Counted from the stretch's first letter, positions 43,670-53,012 are shown. The stretch is 64,000 nucleotides of DNA from Litorivivens sp041625575 (GCA_041625575.1 JBFJTG010000001.1:44336-108335), one strand, 5' to 3'. Program-made: numbers and translations. Notes: a model not told the origin generated them from the letters alone.

Positions 43670-44098
43670 ATGGGTGTTGAGCGTACACTTTCAATAAGCA
43701 AGCCTGATGCAGTCGCTAAAAACGTGGTTGGCGAGATCTACAGCCGCTTCGAAAAAGCCGGATTGCGCATCATTGGCGCTAAAATGTTGCGCCTTAGCCG
43801 CGAGCAGGCAGAAGGCTTTTACGCTGAGCACAAAGGTCGTCCGTTTTTCCCCGCTCTGGTTGAATTTATGACCTCTGGTCCGGTGACTGTGCAAGTGCTG
43901 GAAGGTGAGGGCGCTATCGCTAAAAACCGTGAGCTGATGGGGGCAACTAACCCTAAAGAAGCTGAGCCTGGCACGATCCGGGCAGATTTCGCCGAATCTA
44001 TCGATGCCAATGCGGTACACGGTTCCGACTCAAGCGAATCGGCTGCGCGCGAAATCGCCTTCTTTTTCGCGACTAGCGAATTGTGCGAGCGCGCGTAA
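43670..44098 (+). CDS. ndk: Nucleoside diphosphate kinase
   Basis: Equilibrates NDP and NTP pools. The 142-residue protein has the active-site His117 in NAVHGSDSSESA and the N-terminal ERTLSISKPDAV. Full length. In Pseudomonas ndk directly follows the ISC operon; here it follows iscS alone. Confidence 0.98.
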   Translation: MGVERTLSISKPDAVAKNVVGEIYSRFEKAGLRIIGAKMLRLSREQAEGFYAEHKGRPFFPALVEFMTSGPVTVQVLEGEGAIAKNRELMGATNPKEAEPGTIRADFAESIDANAVHGSDSSESAAREIAFFFATSELCERA

Positions 44099-44123
44099 TT
44101 CGCGGCAAGTAAAGGTAAAGACC

Positions 44124-45275
44124 ATGAGCGAGACCGCTGTAGTTCAAAGCGCATCACCAGTCAACCTGCTGGGGATGACGCATGCACAGATGGTTGAGTT
44201 CCTGGTGTCGCTGGGAGAAAAGCCTTTTCGCGCCCAGCAAATCATGAGGTGGATACATCATCGAGGTGTATCCGACTTCGATGGCATGACCGACATCGGC
44301 AAGGCTTTGCGTGAGCGTTTGAAAGAGCTTGCCGAAATTCGCCCCCCCGAAGTTATCAGCCAGCATGATTCCGTAGACGGTACACGCAAGTGGGCTATTG
44401 GTGTTGGCGGCGGCAATGTTGTCGAAACGGTCCTCATTCCCGACGGTGACCGCGCCACCTTGTGTGTTTCCTCTCAAGTGGGCTGCAGTCTCGATTGTAG
44501 TTTTTGCGCTACCGGCAAGCAGGGTTTTCAGCGTGATTTGACCGCCGCCGAGATTATCGGTCAGGTTTGGCTGGCGATTCAGTCCTACGACGGCTTTCCT
44601 TCACCGACGAAGCGCATTGTGACCAATGTGGTTATGATGGGCATGGGGGAGCCGCTGCTTAACTTTGACAATGTGGTTGCGGCCACAGACCTGATGATGG
44701 ACGACCTCGGATACGGTATTTCCAAACGCCGGGTCACTCTGAGTACCTCGGGTGTAGTGCCGGCACTTTATAAGCTGGCGGAAGTGTCGCAGGTATCGCT
44801 GGCCATTTCCTTGCATGCACCTAACGATGCTCTTCGTAGTGAACTGGTGCCCGTTAACCGTCGTTATCCTATCGCAGAGTTAATTGAGGCTTGCCGGCAC
44901 TACATTGCCAAGCAAGCTGATACTCACAGGGTTGTGACAGTTGAATATACCCTTATTGCCGGCGTAAATGATCAGCGCGAGCACGCACTGGAACTGGCAA
45001 CGCTGTTGAAAGACTTCCCCTGCAAGATTAACCTGATTCCTTTCAACCCGTTTTCGTTATCCGAATATCAACGGCCGAGCAAAAATGCGGTTAACCGCTT
45101 TTGGCAGGTGTTGACAGATGCCGGTTTTGTGACCACGGTGCGTACAACACGCGGTGAAGATATTGACGCTGCCTGCGGACAGTTGGCAGGGCAAGTGGTC
45201 GATAGAACGAAGCGAAGTGCCCGTCATCTTTTGCGCGCGGAAGCCGTTCAATCCGTAAAATTGGTTAACATTTGA
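44124..45275 (+). CDS. rlmN: Dual-specificity 23S rRNA/tRNA adenine-C2 methyltransferase RlmN
   Basis: Radical-SAM enzyme that methylates A2503 of 23S rRNA and A37 of some tRNAs. The CxxxCxxC cluster motif is Cys121/125/128 (CSLDCSFC), and the methyl-carrying C-terminal Cys is in EDIDAACGQLAG. ATG at 44124 gives 383 residues; the frame is open into ndk, but that part has no family match. It needs a 4Fe-4S cluster, so it depends on the SUF genes nearby. Confidence 0.96.
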   Translation: MSETAVVQSASPVNLLGMTHAQMVEFLVSLGEKPFRAQQIMRWIHHRGVSDFDGMTDIGKALRERLKELAEIRPPEVISQHDSVDGTRKWAIGVGGGNVVETVLIPDGDRATLCVSSQVGCSLDCSFCATGKQGFQRDLTAAEIIGQVWLAIQSYDGFPSPTKRIVTNVVMMGMGEPLLNFDNVVAATDLMMDDLGYGISKRRVTLSTSGVVPALYKLAEVSQVSLAISLHAPNDALRSELVPVNRRYPIAELIEACRHYIAKQADTHRVVTVEYTLIAGVNDQREHALELATLLKDFPCKINLIPFNPFSLSEYQRPSKNAVNRFWQVLTDAGFVTTVRTTRGEDIDAACGQLAGQVVDRTKRSARHLLRAEAVQSVKLVNI

Positions 45276-45304
45276 TGCGTAGTAAATTGATGGGTGATCA
45301 ATTC

Positions 45305-46093
45305 ATGAAAGAACGGCTCCGTTTTTCTCGTTTACTTTTGCTCTTTATGCTTTCGTTGCTGACTGCCTGCGTAACCACGACTGATTCACGCTACGCGGAT
45401 AAAAAAGACGAGAAAAAAGCGCTGGAAATTTCCAGCCAGTTAGCCAGAACCTACATCAGCCGTGGCGAGTGGGAAGCGGCCAAACGCCACTTGCGTTATG
45501 CCATCGAAACCGACCCCAAAAATCCCGAAGCGCATGAGGGCTTAGCCTTGGTGTTCCAGAATACGGGTGAGCTTGAGCTGGCAGAACAGCACTATGACAA
45601 AGCCTTAGGTTACGCACCAAAAAATACTCGAGTGCGAAACAACTACGCGGTATTTCTGTTCGAGCAGGAACGCTATGTACAGGCAGCAAAGGAATTTAAC
45701 AAGGTTGCGGAAGATGTATTGTACGAAGGCCGGCTCAATGCGTTTCTAAATCTTGGTCGCTGTTATGACAAACTTGAAAAGCCGAATGAAGCGGTCGCAA
45801 CATACAAGCGTGCGTATCTCATGGACAAGAATTCCGTGCCGGCCATTTTTGGAATGGCAAAGGCGCTGTTCGAAGTGGGTGATTACCCCCAGTCGCAGGC
45901 CTATTATGACGAATACAGAAAACGCGTTGACAAGCTGAATGCGAGTGCCCTTTGGCTGGGCATCCGCTTGGCCGACAAATTTGGCGACAAAAATACCCAT
46001 GCAAGTCATGCATTGTCGTTGAAGAATTTGTATCCGCGATCTCGTGAATATTTTGACTATCGCGCCTACAGTGCAGAGCAGCAGGCTGAATAG
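45305..46093 (+). CDS. pilW: Type IV pilus pilotin PilW/PilF (TPR lipoprotein)
   Basis: Outer-membrane lipoprotein that assists assembly of the PilQ secretin in Pseudomonas and Neisseria. The lipobox is LLTAC at about residues 18-22 and at least four TPR repeats follow (EWEAAKRHLRYAIETDPKNPEAHEG, for example, is split over the first). Start placed at 45305; an upstream ATG at 45275 would add ten residues before the signal peptide. Location between rlmN and rodZ is typical even in species without pili, so a pilus role is likely but not certain. Confidence 0.88.
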   Translation: MKERLRFSRLLLLFMLSLLTACVTTTDSRYADKKDEKKALEISSQLARTYISRGEWEAAKRHLRYAIETDPKNPEAHEGLALVFQNTGELELAEQHYDKALGYAPKNTRVRNNYAVFLFEQERYVQAAKEFNKVAEDVLYEGRLNAFLNLGRCYDKLEKPNEAVATYKRAYLMDKNSVPAIFGMAKALFEVGDYPQSQAYYDEYRKRVDKLNASALWLGIRLADKFGDKNTHASHALSLKNLYPRSREYFDYRAYSAEQQAE

Positions 46094-46132
46094 CAGAAGT
46101 CTCAACAGGGCTGTGTGCCTACGGAGCAGGAA

Positions 46133-46702
46133 GTGAACGAAATAGAGATTCAAAAAGAAGAACCGGGTGATAGCCTGCGTCAGGCCCGCGAAGCGGCAGG
46201 TCTAACGACAAAAGATGTCGCTGATAGCCTTAATTTACTGCTGACGAATATTGAGGCGATCGAAGCCAATCGCTACGAAAATATGAATGCCGGTATTTTT
46301 ACCCGGGGTTATGTCAAAAGTTATGCGCGCTTTCTGGGCTTGGATGCCGACGCGCTGGTAGCTGCTGCCGATGTTCGCTTAAAGGGTGCATCGCACAATA
46401 ACGGTATCAGTCATCATTCTCGTGGCAGTAAAACCCGGGGGGAGCATTCCCTGCTTGCCGAGCTTAAGCCCGCGCACAAAGTATTGGCCGCCATACTGGC
46501 TGCGGGCGTCATTTGGGTTGGCGTAAGTTTAATACTTGCCGCTAGCCACAGCGATGACAGTGCCGTTTCTGATTCAGGGCCTGTAGCAAGAGAAGGTATC
46601 GCAGCTGATAGTAAAGTCGAAGCTGCCGAGAATGTTGAAATAGCCACTATGGCTGTGGACGCTGAAGACCTGTCCGCGGCTGATGCTGAGCTCGAGGAAT
46701 AA
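46133..46702 (+). CDS. rodZ: RodZ-like membrane HTH protein, short form
   Basis: RodZ links MreB filaments to the cell-wall elongation machinery. The protein begins with a Cro/C1-type helix-turn-helix (SLRQAREAAGLTTKDVADSL), has one transmembrane helix at about residues 115-135 (VLAAILAAGVIWVGVSLIL) and then only some 50 acidic residues. The periplasmic beta domain (DUF4115) of E. coli RodZ is missing; total 189 residues against about 330. GTG at 46133 has GGAG 6 nt upstream; GTG at 46115 is an alternative. It lies in the conserved place before ispG. Confidence 0.85.
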   Translation: MNEIEIQKEEPGDSLRQAREAAGLTTKDVADSLNLLLTNIEAIEANRYENMNAGIFTRGYVKSYARFLGLDADALVAAADVRLKGASHNNGISHHSRGSKTRGEHSLLAELKPAHKVLAAILAAGVIWVGVSLILAASHSDDSAVSDSGPVAREGIAADSKVEAAENVEIATMAVDAEDLSAADAELEE

Positions 46703-46704
46703 GC

Positions 46705-47820
46705 ATGCAGCATGAGTCTCCGATAATTCGCCGCAAATCCCGCCAAATTATGGTGGGCAAAGTTGCTGTGGGCGGTGACGCACCGATATCCGTGCAGAGC
46801 ATGACGAATACCGAGACCTGCGATGTAGAGGCCACGGTTGCACAAATTCGACAGCTCGAAAAAGCCTGTGCCGACATCGTGAGAGTTTCCGTACCCAGTA
46901 TGGAAGCGGCCGAAGCCTTTCGAAAAATACGTGCTCAAGTGGATGTGCCGCTGGTTGCTGATATTCATTTTGATCACAAAATCGCGTTGAAAGTAGCCGA
47001 GTACGGCGTTGATTGCTTGCGTATCAATCCGGGCAATATTGGACGCGAGGACAAGGTACGCGCTGTTATTGACGCAGCCCGCGACAAAAATATCCCATTG
47101 CGGATTGGCGTGAATGCCGGCTCCTTGGAAAGGGATTTGCAACGCAAATATGGCGAGCCCAATTCAGACGCGCTGGTTGAGTCTGCAATGCGCCATGTTG
47201 ATATTCTCGACAAGCTGGATTTTCAGAACTTCAAGGTTAGCGTAAAGGCTTCGGATGTGTTTTTGGCCGTCGGTGCCTACCGCAAGCTGGCGACCCTGAT
47301 TGATCAGCCATTGCATCTTGGGATCACCGAGGCCGGAGCACTGCGTGGCGGCACGGTAAAATCTTCGGTTGGTCTGGGTATGCTGCTAATGGATGGCATC
47401 GGCGACACCATTCGTGTGTCACTAGCGGCTGATCCTGTTGAAGAAATTAAAGTCGGATACGAAATACTGAAAAGTCTGAAGCTGCGCTCCAAGGGCATTA
47501 ACTTTATCGCCTGTCCGAGTTGCTCGCGTCAGAACTTTGATGTCATCGCCACCATGAACGAGTTAGAAGCTCGGCTAGATGATGTCACTACGCCCGTCGA
47601 TGTGGCGGTCATTGGCTGCTTTGTTAACGGCCCTGGCGAGTCAAAGGAAGTCGATATCGGGGTTACCGGTGGTAGTCCCAGTAATATGATTTATATCGAC
47701 GGCAAAACCGATCATAAAGTTCAGAGCGCGGAACTCATTGACCACCTTGAAGGTTTAATTCGCGAAAGGGTGGCCAAAAAGCAGGCCGAAGAACAGGATA
47801 TTATTGCCCGCCAGTCCTGA
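46705..47820 (+). CDS. ispG: 4-hydroxy-3-methylbut-2-enyl-diphosphate synthase IspG
   Basis: Fe-S enzyme of the MEP pathway that reduces MEcPP to HMBPP. The 371-residue protein has the N-terminal TIM-barrel part (SMTNTETCDVEATVAQI) and the C-terminal cluster domain with CPSCSR and GCFVNGPGES. Starts 2 nt after rodZ. It needs Fe-S assembly by the SUF system. Confidence 0.97.
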   Translation: MQHESPIIRRKSRQIMVGKVAVGGDAPISVQSMTNTETCDVEATVAQIRQLEKACADIVRVSVPSMEAAEAFRKIRAQVDVPLVADIHFDHKIALKVAEYGVDCLRINPGNIGREDKVRAVIDAARDKNIPLRIGVNAGSLERDLQRKYGEPNSDALVESAMRHVDILDKLDFQNFKVSVKASDVFLAVGAYRKLATLIDQPLHLGITEAGALRGGTVKSSVGLGMLLMDGIGDTIRVSLAADPVEEIKVGYEILKSLKLRSKGINFIACPSCSRQNFDVIATMNELEARLDDVTTPVDVAVIGCFVNGPGESKEVDIGVTGGSPSNMIYIDGKTDHKVQSAELIDHLEGLIRERVAKKQAEEQDIIARQS

Positions 47821-47859
47821 TTGAGGCGGCAGCAACAAAGATATAGGGAATTCAGGGCA

Positions 47860-49131
47860 TTGGCCAAAATCCAGTCTATTCGTGGAATGAACGACTTGCT
47901 GCCGGAGGAAACACCGGTATGGCAGTACCTTGAGGCGCAGCTTCGGGGTCTGCTTGCGCGTTATGCTTACAGCGAAATTCGTTTTCCGATATTGGAACAA
48001 ACCGAGCTGTTTAAACGCTCGATTGGTGAAGTTACCGATATCGTCGAAAAAGAGATGTATACCTTCCAAGACCGCAATGGCGATAGCCTGACCTTGCGGC
48101 CCGAAGGTACAGCTTCTTGTGTGCGTGCCTGCGAGCAAAATGGTTTGCTTTATAATCAGGTTCAGCGGCTTTGGTACTCGGGCCCCATGTTTCGACATGA
48201 GCGGCCACAGAAAGGCCGCTTGCGCCAGTTTCATCAAGTGGGCGTAGAAGCTTTCGGTATGAGTGGCCCGGATATCGATGCTGAGCTGATCATGCTTAGC
48301 GCGCGTCTTTGGAAGCAGCTCGGCATACATTCCGGCCTGACCCTCGAATTGAATACCTTGGGCAGTAGCGACAGCCGTCAAGCGTATCGCGATGCATTGG
48401 TCGCTTACCTTCGCCCTCTCCACGATCAACTGGATGAAGACAGCCAGCGCCGTCTCGATACCAATCCGCTGCGCATTCTCGACAGTAAAGTTGCCGCCAC
48501 GCAGGATTTATTAGCCGGTGCACCGGTATTTGATGATTATCTGGATGATGACTCGCGCGCCCACTTCACTGAATTGCGGTCGATGCTGGATACAGTGGGC
48601 ATTGAGTACGTGCTGAATCCCAAGCTGGTTCGTGGCTTGGATTACTACGGCTTCACGGTGTTTGAGTGGACCACTGATTTATTGGGTGCTCAGGGTACAG
48701 TCTGTGCGGGCGGACGTTATGATGGTCTTGTTGAGCAACTCGGTGGCAAATCGACCCCGGCGGTAGGTTTCGCCATGGGTATCGAGCGTTTATGCCTTTT
48801 GTTGGAAGCAACCGGCAATTTGCCGGAGAAATCTGCCCAAGCTGATGTCTATGTGATTGCCTCCGGCACGCTTGCACAGCGTCAGGCACTGAGCCTGGCA
48901 GAAACATTGCGCGAAGCGACCCGATTTCAGGTCCTAACGCACTGCGGTGGTGGCAGTTTTAAGAGTCAGTTCAAGAAAGCGGATAAATCCGGTGCGAAAG
49001 TTGCGCTGGTTATTGGTGAAGAGGAAGCAGAAGCGGGCTTTGTTCAGTTAAAATGGCTGCGTGATCCGCAGGCGGAACAACAACGTCTCTCTCAGGATGC
49101 ACTGGTTGGCGTATTGAACGACCAGCTATAA
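47860..49131 (+). CDS. hisS: Histidyl-tRNA synthetase
   Basis: Class II synthetase that charges tRNA-His. The 423-residue protein starts with AKIQSIRGMNDLLP and has motif 2 (FRHERPQKGRLRQFHQ), the HisA motif LVRGLDYYGFTVFE, and motif 3 (GFAMGIERL). TTG at 47860 was chosen because the N-terminus then matches HisS and AGGG lies upstream; the frame is open up to the ispG stop. Next gene is yfgM. Confidence 0.96.
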   Translation: MAKIQSIRGMNDLLPEETPVWQYLEAQLRGLLARYAYSEIRFPILEQTELFKRSIGEVTDIVEKEMYTFQDRNGDSLTLRPEGTASCVRACEQNGLLYNQVQRLWYSGPMFRHERPQKGRLRQFHQVGVEAFGMSGPDIDAELIMLSARLWKQLGIHSGLTLELNTLGSSDSRQAYRDALVAYLRPLHDQLDEDSQRRLDTNPLRILDSKVAATQDLLAGAPVFDDYLDDDSRAHFTELRSMLDTVGIEYVLNPKLVRGLDYYGFTVFEWTTDLLGAQGTVCAGGRYDGLVEQLGGKSTPAVGFAMGIERLCLLLEATGNLPEKSAQADVYVIASGTLAQRQALSLAETLREATRFQVLTHCGGGSFKSQFKKADKSGAKVALVIGEEEAEAGFVQLKWLRDPQAEQQRLSQDALVGVLNDQL

Positions 49132-49167
49132 CAGTAAGTAAGACGCTAATATTATAAAGGAGCGAGT

Positions 49168-49842
49168 GTGGAACCTTATCGCACGGACGAAGAACAGATT
49201 GATGCCCTCAAAAGCTGGTGGCAGGAAAATGGCAAGTCGACGATATTGGGCATACTGGCCGCACTAGCCTTATTTTTTGGTTGGCAGGGCTTTCAAAAGC
49301 AGCAGGCCAATCGCGTCGCTGAAGCCTCCGCGATGTATCAAAGTTTGCTAGAGGCTGACACTGCTGCCGAGTCTGGCGCGGCCCAATTAGCGACGGCTAA
49401 ACATCTTGCCAGTACACTAAAAAGTGAATTTCCGGGCATGACCTATGCTGTGTTCGCTGCAATGTATAAGGCGAAATATGCAGCCCGCGACGATGACTGG
49501 CCGACTGCGGAGAGTGAGTTGAAATGGGTGATTTCCCAGAAACCGGATGCACCACTCTTGCTACAGGCAAAAGTTCGCTTGGCTCATGTGCTGCTGGCGC
49601 AAAAACGCTATGAAGAAGCGCAACAGACGCTCGAAGGCTCCGAGCTTGGTAGTTACGCTGCACTGATTGCCGAAACTCGTGGTGATATCTTATTGGCTCA
49701 GGGTAAAAATGATGAAGCGCTTGCCGCCTATCAGCAGGCCGAGGCTCAATTGTCCAAGCTGGAAAATGCATCCCAAAACCCGATCTTGGATATGAAAATT
49801 CGAGATTTAATGCCAGCCTCGTCCGGAGCGGATAGCGAATGA
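49168..49842 (+). CDS. yfgM: YfgM-family TPR membrane protein
   Basis: Inner-membrane protein with a short cytosolic N-terminus, one helix at about residues 21-38 (ILGILAALALFFGWQGF) and a periplasmic TPR part; in E. coli YfgM works at the Sec translocon with periplasmic chaperones. 224 residues. Starts with GTG at 49168 after AAAGGAG, and overlaps bamB by 4 nt. Confidence 0.92.
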   Translation: MEPYRTDEEQIDALKSWWQENGKSTILGILAALALFFGWQGFQKQQANRVAEASAMYQSLLEADTAAESGAAQLATAKHLASTLKSEFPGMTYAVFAAMYKAKYAARDDDWPTAESELKWVISQKPDAPLLLQAKVRLAHVLLAQKRYEEAQQTLEGSELGSYAALIAETRGDILLAQGKNDEALAAYQQAEAQLSKLENASQNPILDMKIRDLMPASSGADSE

Positions 49843-51029
49843 AGCAATTTGTAAAAGCGCTGTTGCCATTGGCCGCGGTAATGCTCGCCGCCTGTGCGAG
49901 CACACCGGAAGAAAATGAGCCTGCCGAGCTGACAGATTTTGTGATTGAGCGAAAACTTGATCGCCTCTGGATGGCCAATATCGGCAATGGGCAGGGCACC
50001 GGCTTGTATCAGCTGCGTCCGGTCGTTCGCGGTGACACGCTTTATGTCGCGTCCGCTGACGGTATCTTGCAGGCGCGCGATGCGCTCAGTGGCAAACTGC
50101 GTTGGCAGCGTAAACTAAAGCTGACCATTAGTGGCGGCGTAGGCGTTGATGACGAACGTTTGTATCTCGGTACTACCGAAGGCTTGTTGTTAGCTCTTGA
50201 TCTTGAGGGGCAGGAGTTGTGGCGGGCAGTCGTGAATGGCGAAATTCTGGCGCCACCGGTCAGCAATGAAGATATTGTTGTGGCCCAGTCTTACGACGGC
50301 CAGCTGGTAGCTTTTGACGTCATTACGGGTGAAAAACGTTGGGCCTACAGCGCGAGTGTGCCGCGTCTGACTTTGCGTGGAACCTCGACGCCCGTCATGG
50401 AAAGTCAGTTTGTTTTTGCGGGTTTGGCCAATGGCCGCGTCGTGGCGCTGGATTACAAAACCGGTGAATTACGTTGGGAACAACGCGTCTCTGTGGCCAA
50501 AGGCAGTACTGAAATTGAGCGCTTGTCCGATGTGGATGGGAGCTTGCTATCAGATGCCGGTATTCTCTATGCCGTGGGTTATCAGGGTAAGCTGGTTGCA
50601 ATTGAAGCGCGCAGTGGGAGGCGTTTGTGGGAGCGCGACCTTTCGAGCCACACAGGTCCGGTAGAGGGCTATGGCAATGTATACGTAGTCGATGCCGATG
50701 GCAGTATCCATGCCTTTGAGAAAAGCGGGCAGGGAGTAGTCTGGACGCAAACGATTTTGGCCCGTCGCAAGCTGACCGAGCCAGCCATACTGAGCGGTAG
50801 TCTTGTGACCGGCGACTTTGAAGGATATCTGCATTTTGTGTCGCAGGTAGATGGGCACCTCGTATCCCGGGTCAGGGTTGACGATAGCGGTCTGCGTGCG
50901 CCAATGTTGGTGCGGGAAGATCGACTGTACGCCTATAGCAATGCCGGCAAATTGGTCGCCTATAGTTTCAAACGTAACAGTATTGGTGTCGCGAAACGTC
51001 GCACCTTTGGGCCAAAACAAGCCCGCTAG
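49839..51029 (+). CDS. bamB: Outer membrane assembly lipoprotein BamB
   Basis: Eight-bladed beta-propeller lipoprotein of the BAM complex that binds BamA POTRA domains. The lipobox is MLAAC at about residues 15-19 and PQQ-like repeats recur (GYQGKLVAIEARSGRRLWERD and others). 396 residues, normal length. A hairpin follows before der. Confidence 0.96.
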   Translation: MKQFVKALLPLAAVMLAACASTPEENEPAELTDFVIERKLDRLWMANIGNGQGTGLYQLRPVVRGDTLYVASADGILQARDALSGKLRWQRKLKLTISGGVGVDDERLYLGTTEGLLLALDLEGQELWRAVVNGEILAPPVSNEDIVVAQSYDGQLVAFDVITGEKRWAYSASVPRLTLRGTSTPVMESQFVFAGLANGRVVALDYKTGELRWEQRVSVAKGSTEIERLSDVDGSLLSDAGILYAVGYQGKLVAIEARSGRRLWERDLSSHTGPVEGYGNVYVVDADGSIHAFEKSGQGVVWTQTILARRKLTEPAILSGSLVTGDFEGYLHFVSQVDGHLVSRVRVDDSGLRAPMLVREDRLYAYSNAGKLVAYSFKRNSIGVAKRRTFGPKQAR

Positions 51030-51037
51030 TAGCGCAT

Positions 51038-51066
51038 CCCGCAGAGCACTTTCTGCGGGAAACTTT
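51038..51066 (+). terminator. Hairpin between bamB and der
   Basis: CCCGCAGA (51038-51045) pairs with TCTGCGGG (51052-51059) around a 6-nt loop, followed by AAACTTTT. The T run is short, so partial termination or mRNA processing is as likely as full termination. Confidence 0.5.
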
Positions 51067-51080
51067 TAACAGGAAAAATT

Positions 51081-52505
51081 GTGAGCATGATTCCGGTAGT
51101 CGCCATAGTCGGGCGACCCAATGTGGGTAAATCCACGCTGTTTAATCGGCTCACGCGCAGTCGCGATGCGCTGGTGGCGAATTTTCCGGGTTTAACGCGA
51201 GACCGTAAGTACGGTGAAGTTACCCACGAAAACTCGCGCTTCATCATTATCGATACCGGCGGTATTACCGGTGACGAAGAGGGTATCGACAGCGCTATGG
51301 CGCAGCAATCGCGTGTCGCCGTCGATGAGGCCGATGCCGTGCTGTTTATGCTGGATTCGCGCGATGGCCTCACTCCCTCCGACCAGTTGCTCGCGGGGCA
51401 GTTTCGCACCTTGGGCAAGCCCTTATTCTATGTAGCCAACAAAATTGACGGAGTTGATCCGGATGTTGCGATGGCGGACTTCTACCAGCTGGGTGTAGAA
51501 CACATTTACCCGGTGACGGCGACCCACGGCCGTGGCGTAAAAAGCCTGCTTGATGCTCTGGTGGCCAGTTTTCCGCCAGCACCGGAGCTTGACCAGGATA
51601 CCAGGCTGGAATCGAAAGGTGTTCGCATTGCCATTGTCGGGCGCCCGAATGTCGGCAAATCGACCTTGGTGAATCGCCTGCTCGGCGAAGAGCGCGTCGT
51701 GGTTTTCGACCAGCCCGGCACGACTCGTGACAGTATTTATATTCATTACGAGCGGGATGGTGAGCCCTACACCCTGATTGACACGGCGGGTATTCGGCGC
51801 CGCAAAAACATTAAAGAAGCTGTCGAAAAGTTTTCCATAGTCAAAACCCTCAAAGCGATCGATGATTCGCACGTCACCATCCTCGTGATGGACGCTTGCG
51901 AGGGTGTTGTGGACCAGGATTTGCATTTGCTGGGTCAGGTGATTGAATCCGGTCGTGCGCTCGTGCTGGCGGTGAATAAGTGGGACGGTCTGGATGTGGA
52001 TACTAAAGATCGCATCAAGTTCGAACTGGAGCGCCGCCTCAAGTTTATCGACTATGCCGAAGTGCATTTTATTTCGGCCCTGCACGGAACGGGCGTAGGC
52101 CATTTGTATGAATCGATTGCCAAGTCTTTCGCCTCGGCAACCGACAAGCTGTCTACTCGCTCGTTAAACGATATTCTCGAAGGTGCGGTATTCGATCATG
52201 CTCCGCCCATGGTAAACGGGCGGCGAGTCAAGCTCCGCTATGCCCACTCGGGTGGCCACAATCCGCCCATTATCGTCATTCACGGCAATCAGACGGACAA
52301 AGTGCCGGCGAGCTATAAACGCTATTTGGAAAAGACCTTTCGCAAACATTTGGATATGGTCGGCACGCCCATTCGGCTTGAGTTTCGTACCAGCGAGAAT
52401 CCCTTTGCAGGCAAGAAAAACAAGCTTACGGACCGGCAGGTCAATCGCAAGAAGCGCATGATGAAGTTTGTGAAGAAGAAAGATTCCAAGAAGAAACGCA
52501 AGTAG
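51081..52505 (+). CDS. der: Ribosome biogenesis GTPase Der (EngA)
   Basis: Double GTPase needed for 50S subunit assembly. Two G domains are seen: the first with GRPNVGKSTLFNRLTR, the second with GRPNVGKSTLVNRLLG, each with NKxD (NKID; NKWD), then a KH-like C-terminal domain and a lysine-rich tail. 474 residues. GTG at 51081 has AGGA 6 nt upstream; ATG at 51087 is possible. End of the conserved ndk-to-der run. Confidence 0.97.
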   Translation: MSMIPVVAIVGRPNVGKSTLFNRLTRSRDALVANFPGLTRDRKYGEVTHENSRFIIIDTGGITGDEEGIDSAMAQQSRVAVDEADAVLFMLDSRDGLTPSDQLLAGQFRTLGKPLFYVANKIDGVDPDVAMADFYQLGVEHIYPVTATHGRGVKSLLDALVASFPPAPELDQDTRLESKGVRIAIVGRPNVGKSTLVNRLLGEERVVVFDQPGTTRDSIYIHYERDGEPYTLIDTAGIRRRKNIKEAVEKFSIVKTLKAIDDSHVTILVMDACEGVVDQDLHLLGQVIESGRALVLAVNKWDGLDVDTKDRIKFELERRLKFIDYAEVHFISALHGTGVGHLYESIAKSFASATDKLSTRSLNDILEGAVFDHAPPMVNGRRVKLRYAHSGGHNPPIIVIHGNQTDKVPASYKRYLEKTFRKHLDMVGTPIRLEFRTSENPFAGKKNKLTDRQVNRKKRMMKFVKKKDSKKKRK

Positions 52506-52541
52506 TGTGATAAGCAGGAGTTTGCCGCCGGAAACATTCAC

Positions 52542-52594
52542 GCAGGGCAAGCTCCTACAGACTGCGTCGCGTAGGAGCCTGCCCTGCAGGCGAA
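52542..52594. repeat. REP-like inverted pair downstream of der
   Basis: GCAGGGCAAGCTCCTAC (52542-52558) and GTAGGAGCCTGCCCTGC (52571-52587, followed by AGGCGAA) form an imperfect inverted repeat, 16 of 17 matching. The GTAGGAGC...GGCGAA pattern is that of gammaproteobacterial REP elements. A related pair is at 58126-58189. Confidence 0.75.
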
Positions 52595-52622
52595 CCGAAC
52601 TTATTAGCCCTTAAATCAGACC

Positions 52623-53012
52623 ATGCCCAAACCCGATCTAGACAGCCCTGAACGCATTCGCGAATTTGTTGAAGTCTTCTACGACAAATTGCTAAAGGAC
52701 GAGCGTCTGGCGCCCATTTTCCTCGATGTCGCTGCGGTCGATATCCGGGAGCACTTTCCACGCATCCAGGCCTATTGGGAAAAGCTGCTGTTGGGTGGTA
52801 GCGACTATAAGCGTCACACCATGAATATTCACCGTCAGCTGCATAGCAAAGAGGCATTAACCGACGCCGATTTTGCACGCTGGCTGGACTACTTTATTAC
52901 GAGCGCTGATGCCGATTTTGCCGGCGAGCGCACCGAGCGCGCCAAGCGGGTTGCAGCGCAGATCGCCGACAATATGCAAAAGGCCCTCGCGCGGGATTCC
53001 CGCAAGGCGTGA
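52623..53012 (+). CDS. Group III truncated haemoglobin
   Basis: Small 2-over-2 globin, 129 residues. The pattern EFVEVFYDKLLKDERLAPIF, FPRIQAYWEKLLLGG and IHRQL...DFARWLDYF is typical of group III members; His70 is the likely proximal haem ligand. Function in this family is unclear; roles in oxygen or NO handling are known for few. The start has no strong Shine-Dalgarno. It stands between der and the acyl-CoA cluster, likely with its own transcript. Confidence 0.85.
   Translation: MPKPDLDSPERIREFVEVFYDKLLKDERLAPIFLDVAAVDIREHFPRIQAYWEKLLLGGSDYKRHTMNIHRQLHSKEALTDADFARWLDYFITSADADFAGERTERAKRVAAQIADNMQKALARDSRKA

Noticed and set aside
44004..44123. Longer RlmN N-terminus overlapping ndk
   Set aside because: The extra 40 residues have no RlmN similarity; ATG at 44124 gives the usual start.
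46414..47142. Minus-strand frame of 242 codons over rodZ/ispG
   Set aside because: Antisense to two conserved genes, low-complexity Ser/Ala translation, no start signal.
47821..47859. Longer HisS N-terminus from TTG at 47821
   Set aside because: The extra residues (MRRQQQRYREFRA) do not match HisS; the TTG at 47860 gives the family N-terminus.
51423..52103. Minus-strand frame of 226 codons inside der
   Set aside because: Fully antisense to Der, no family pattern; produced by codon bias of the real gene.
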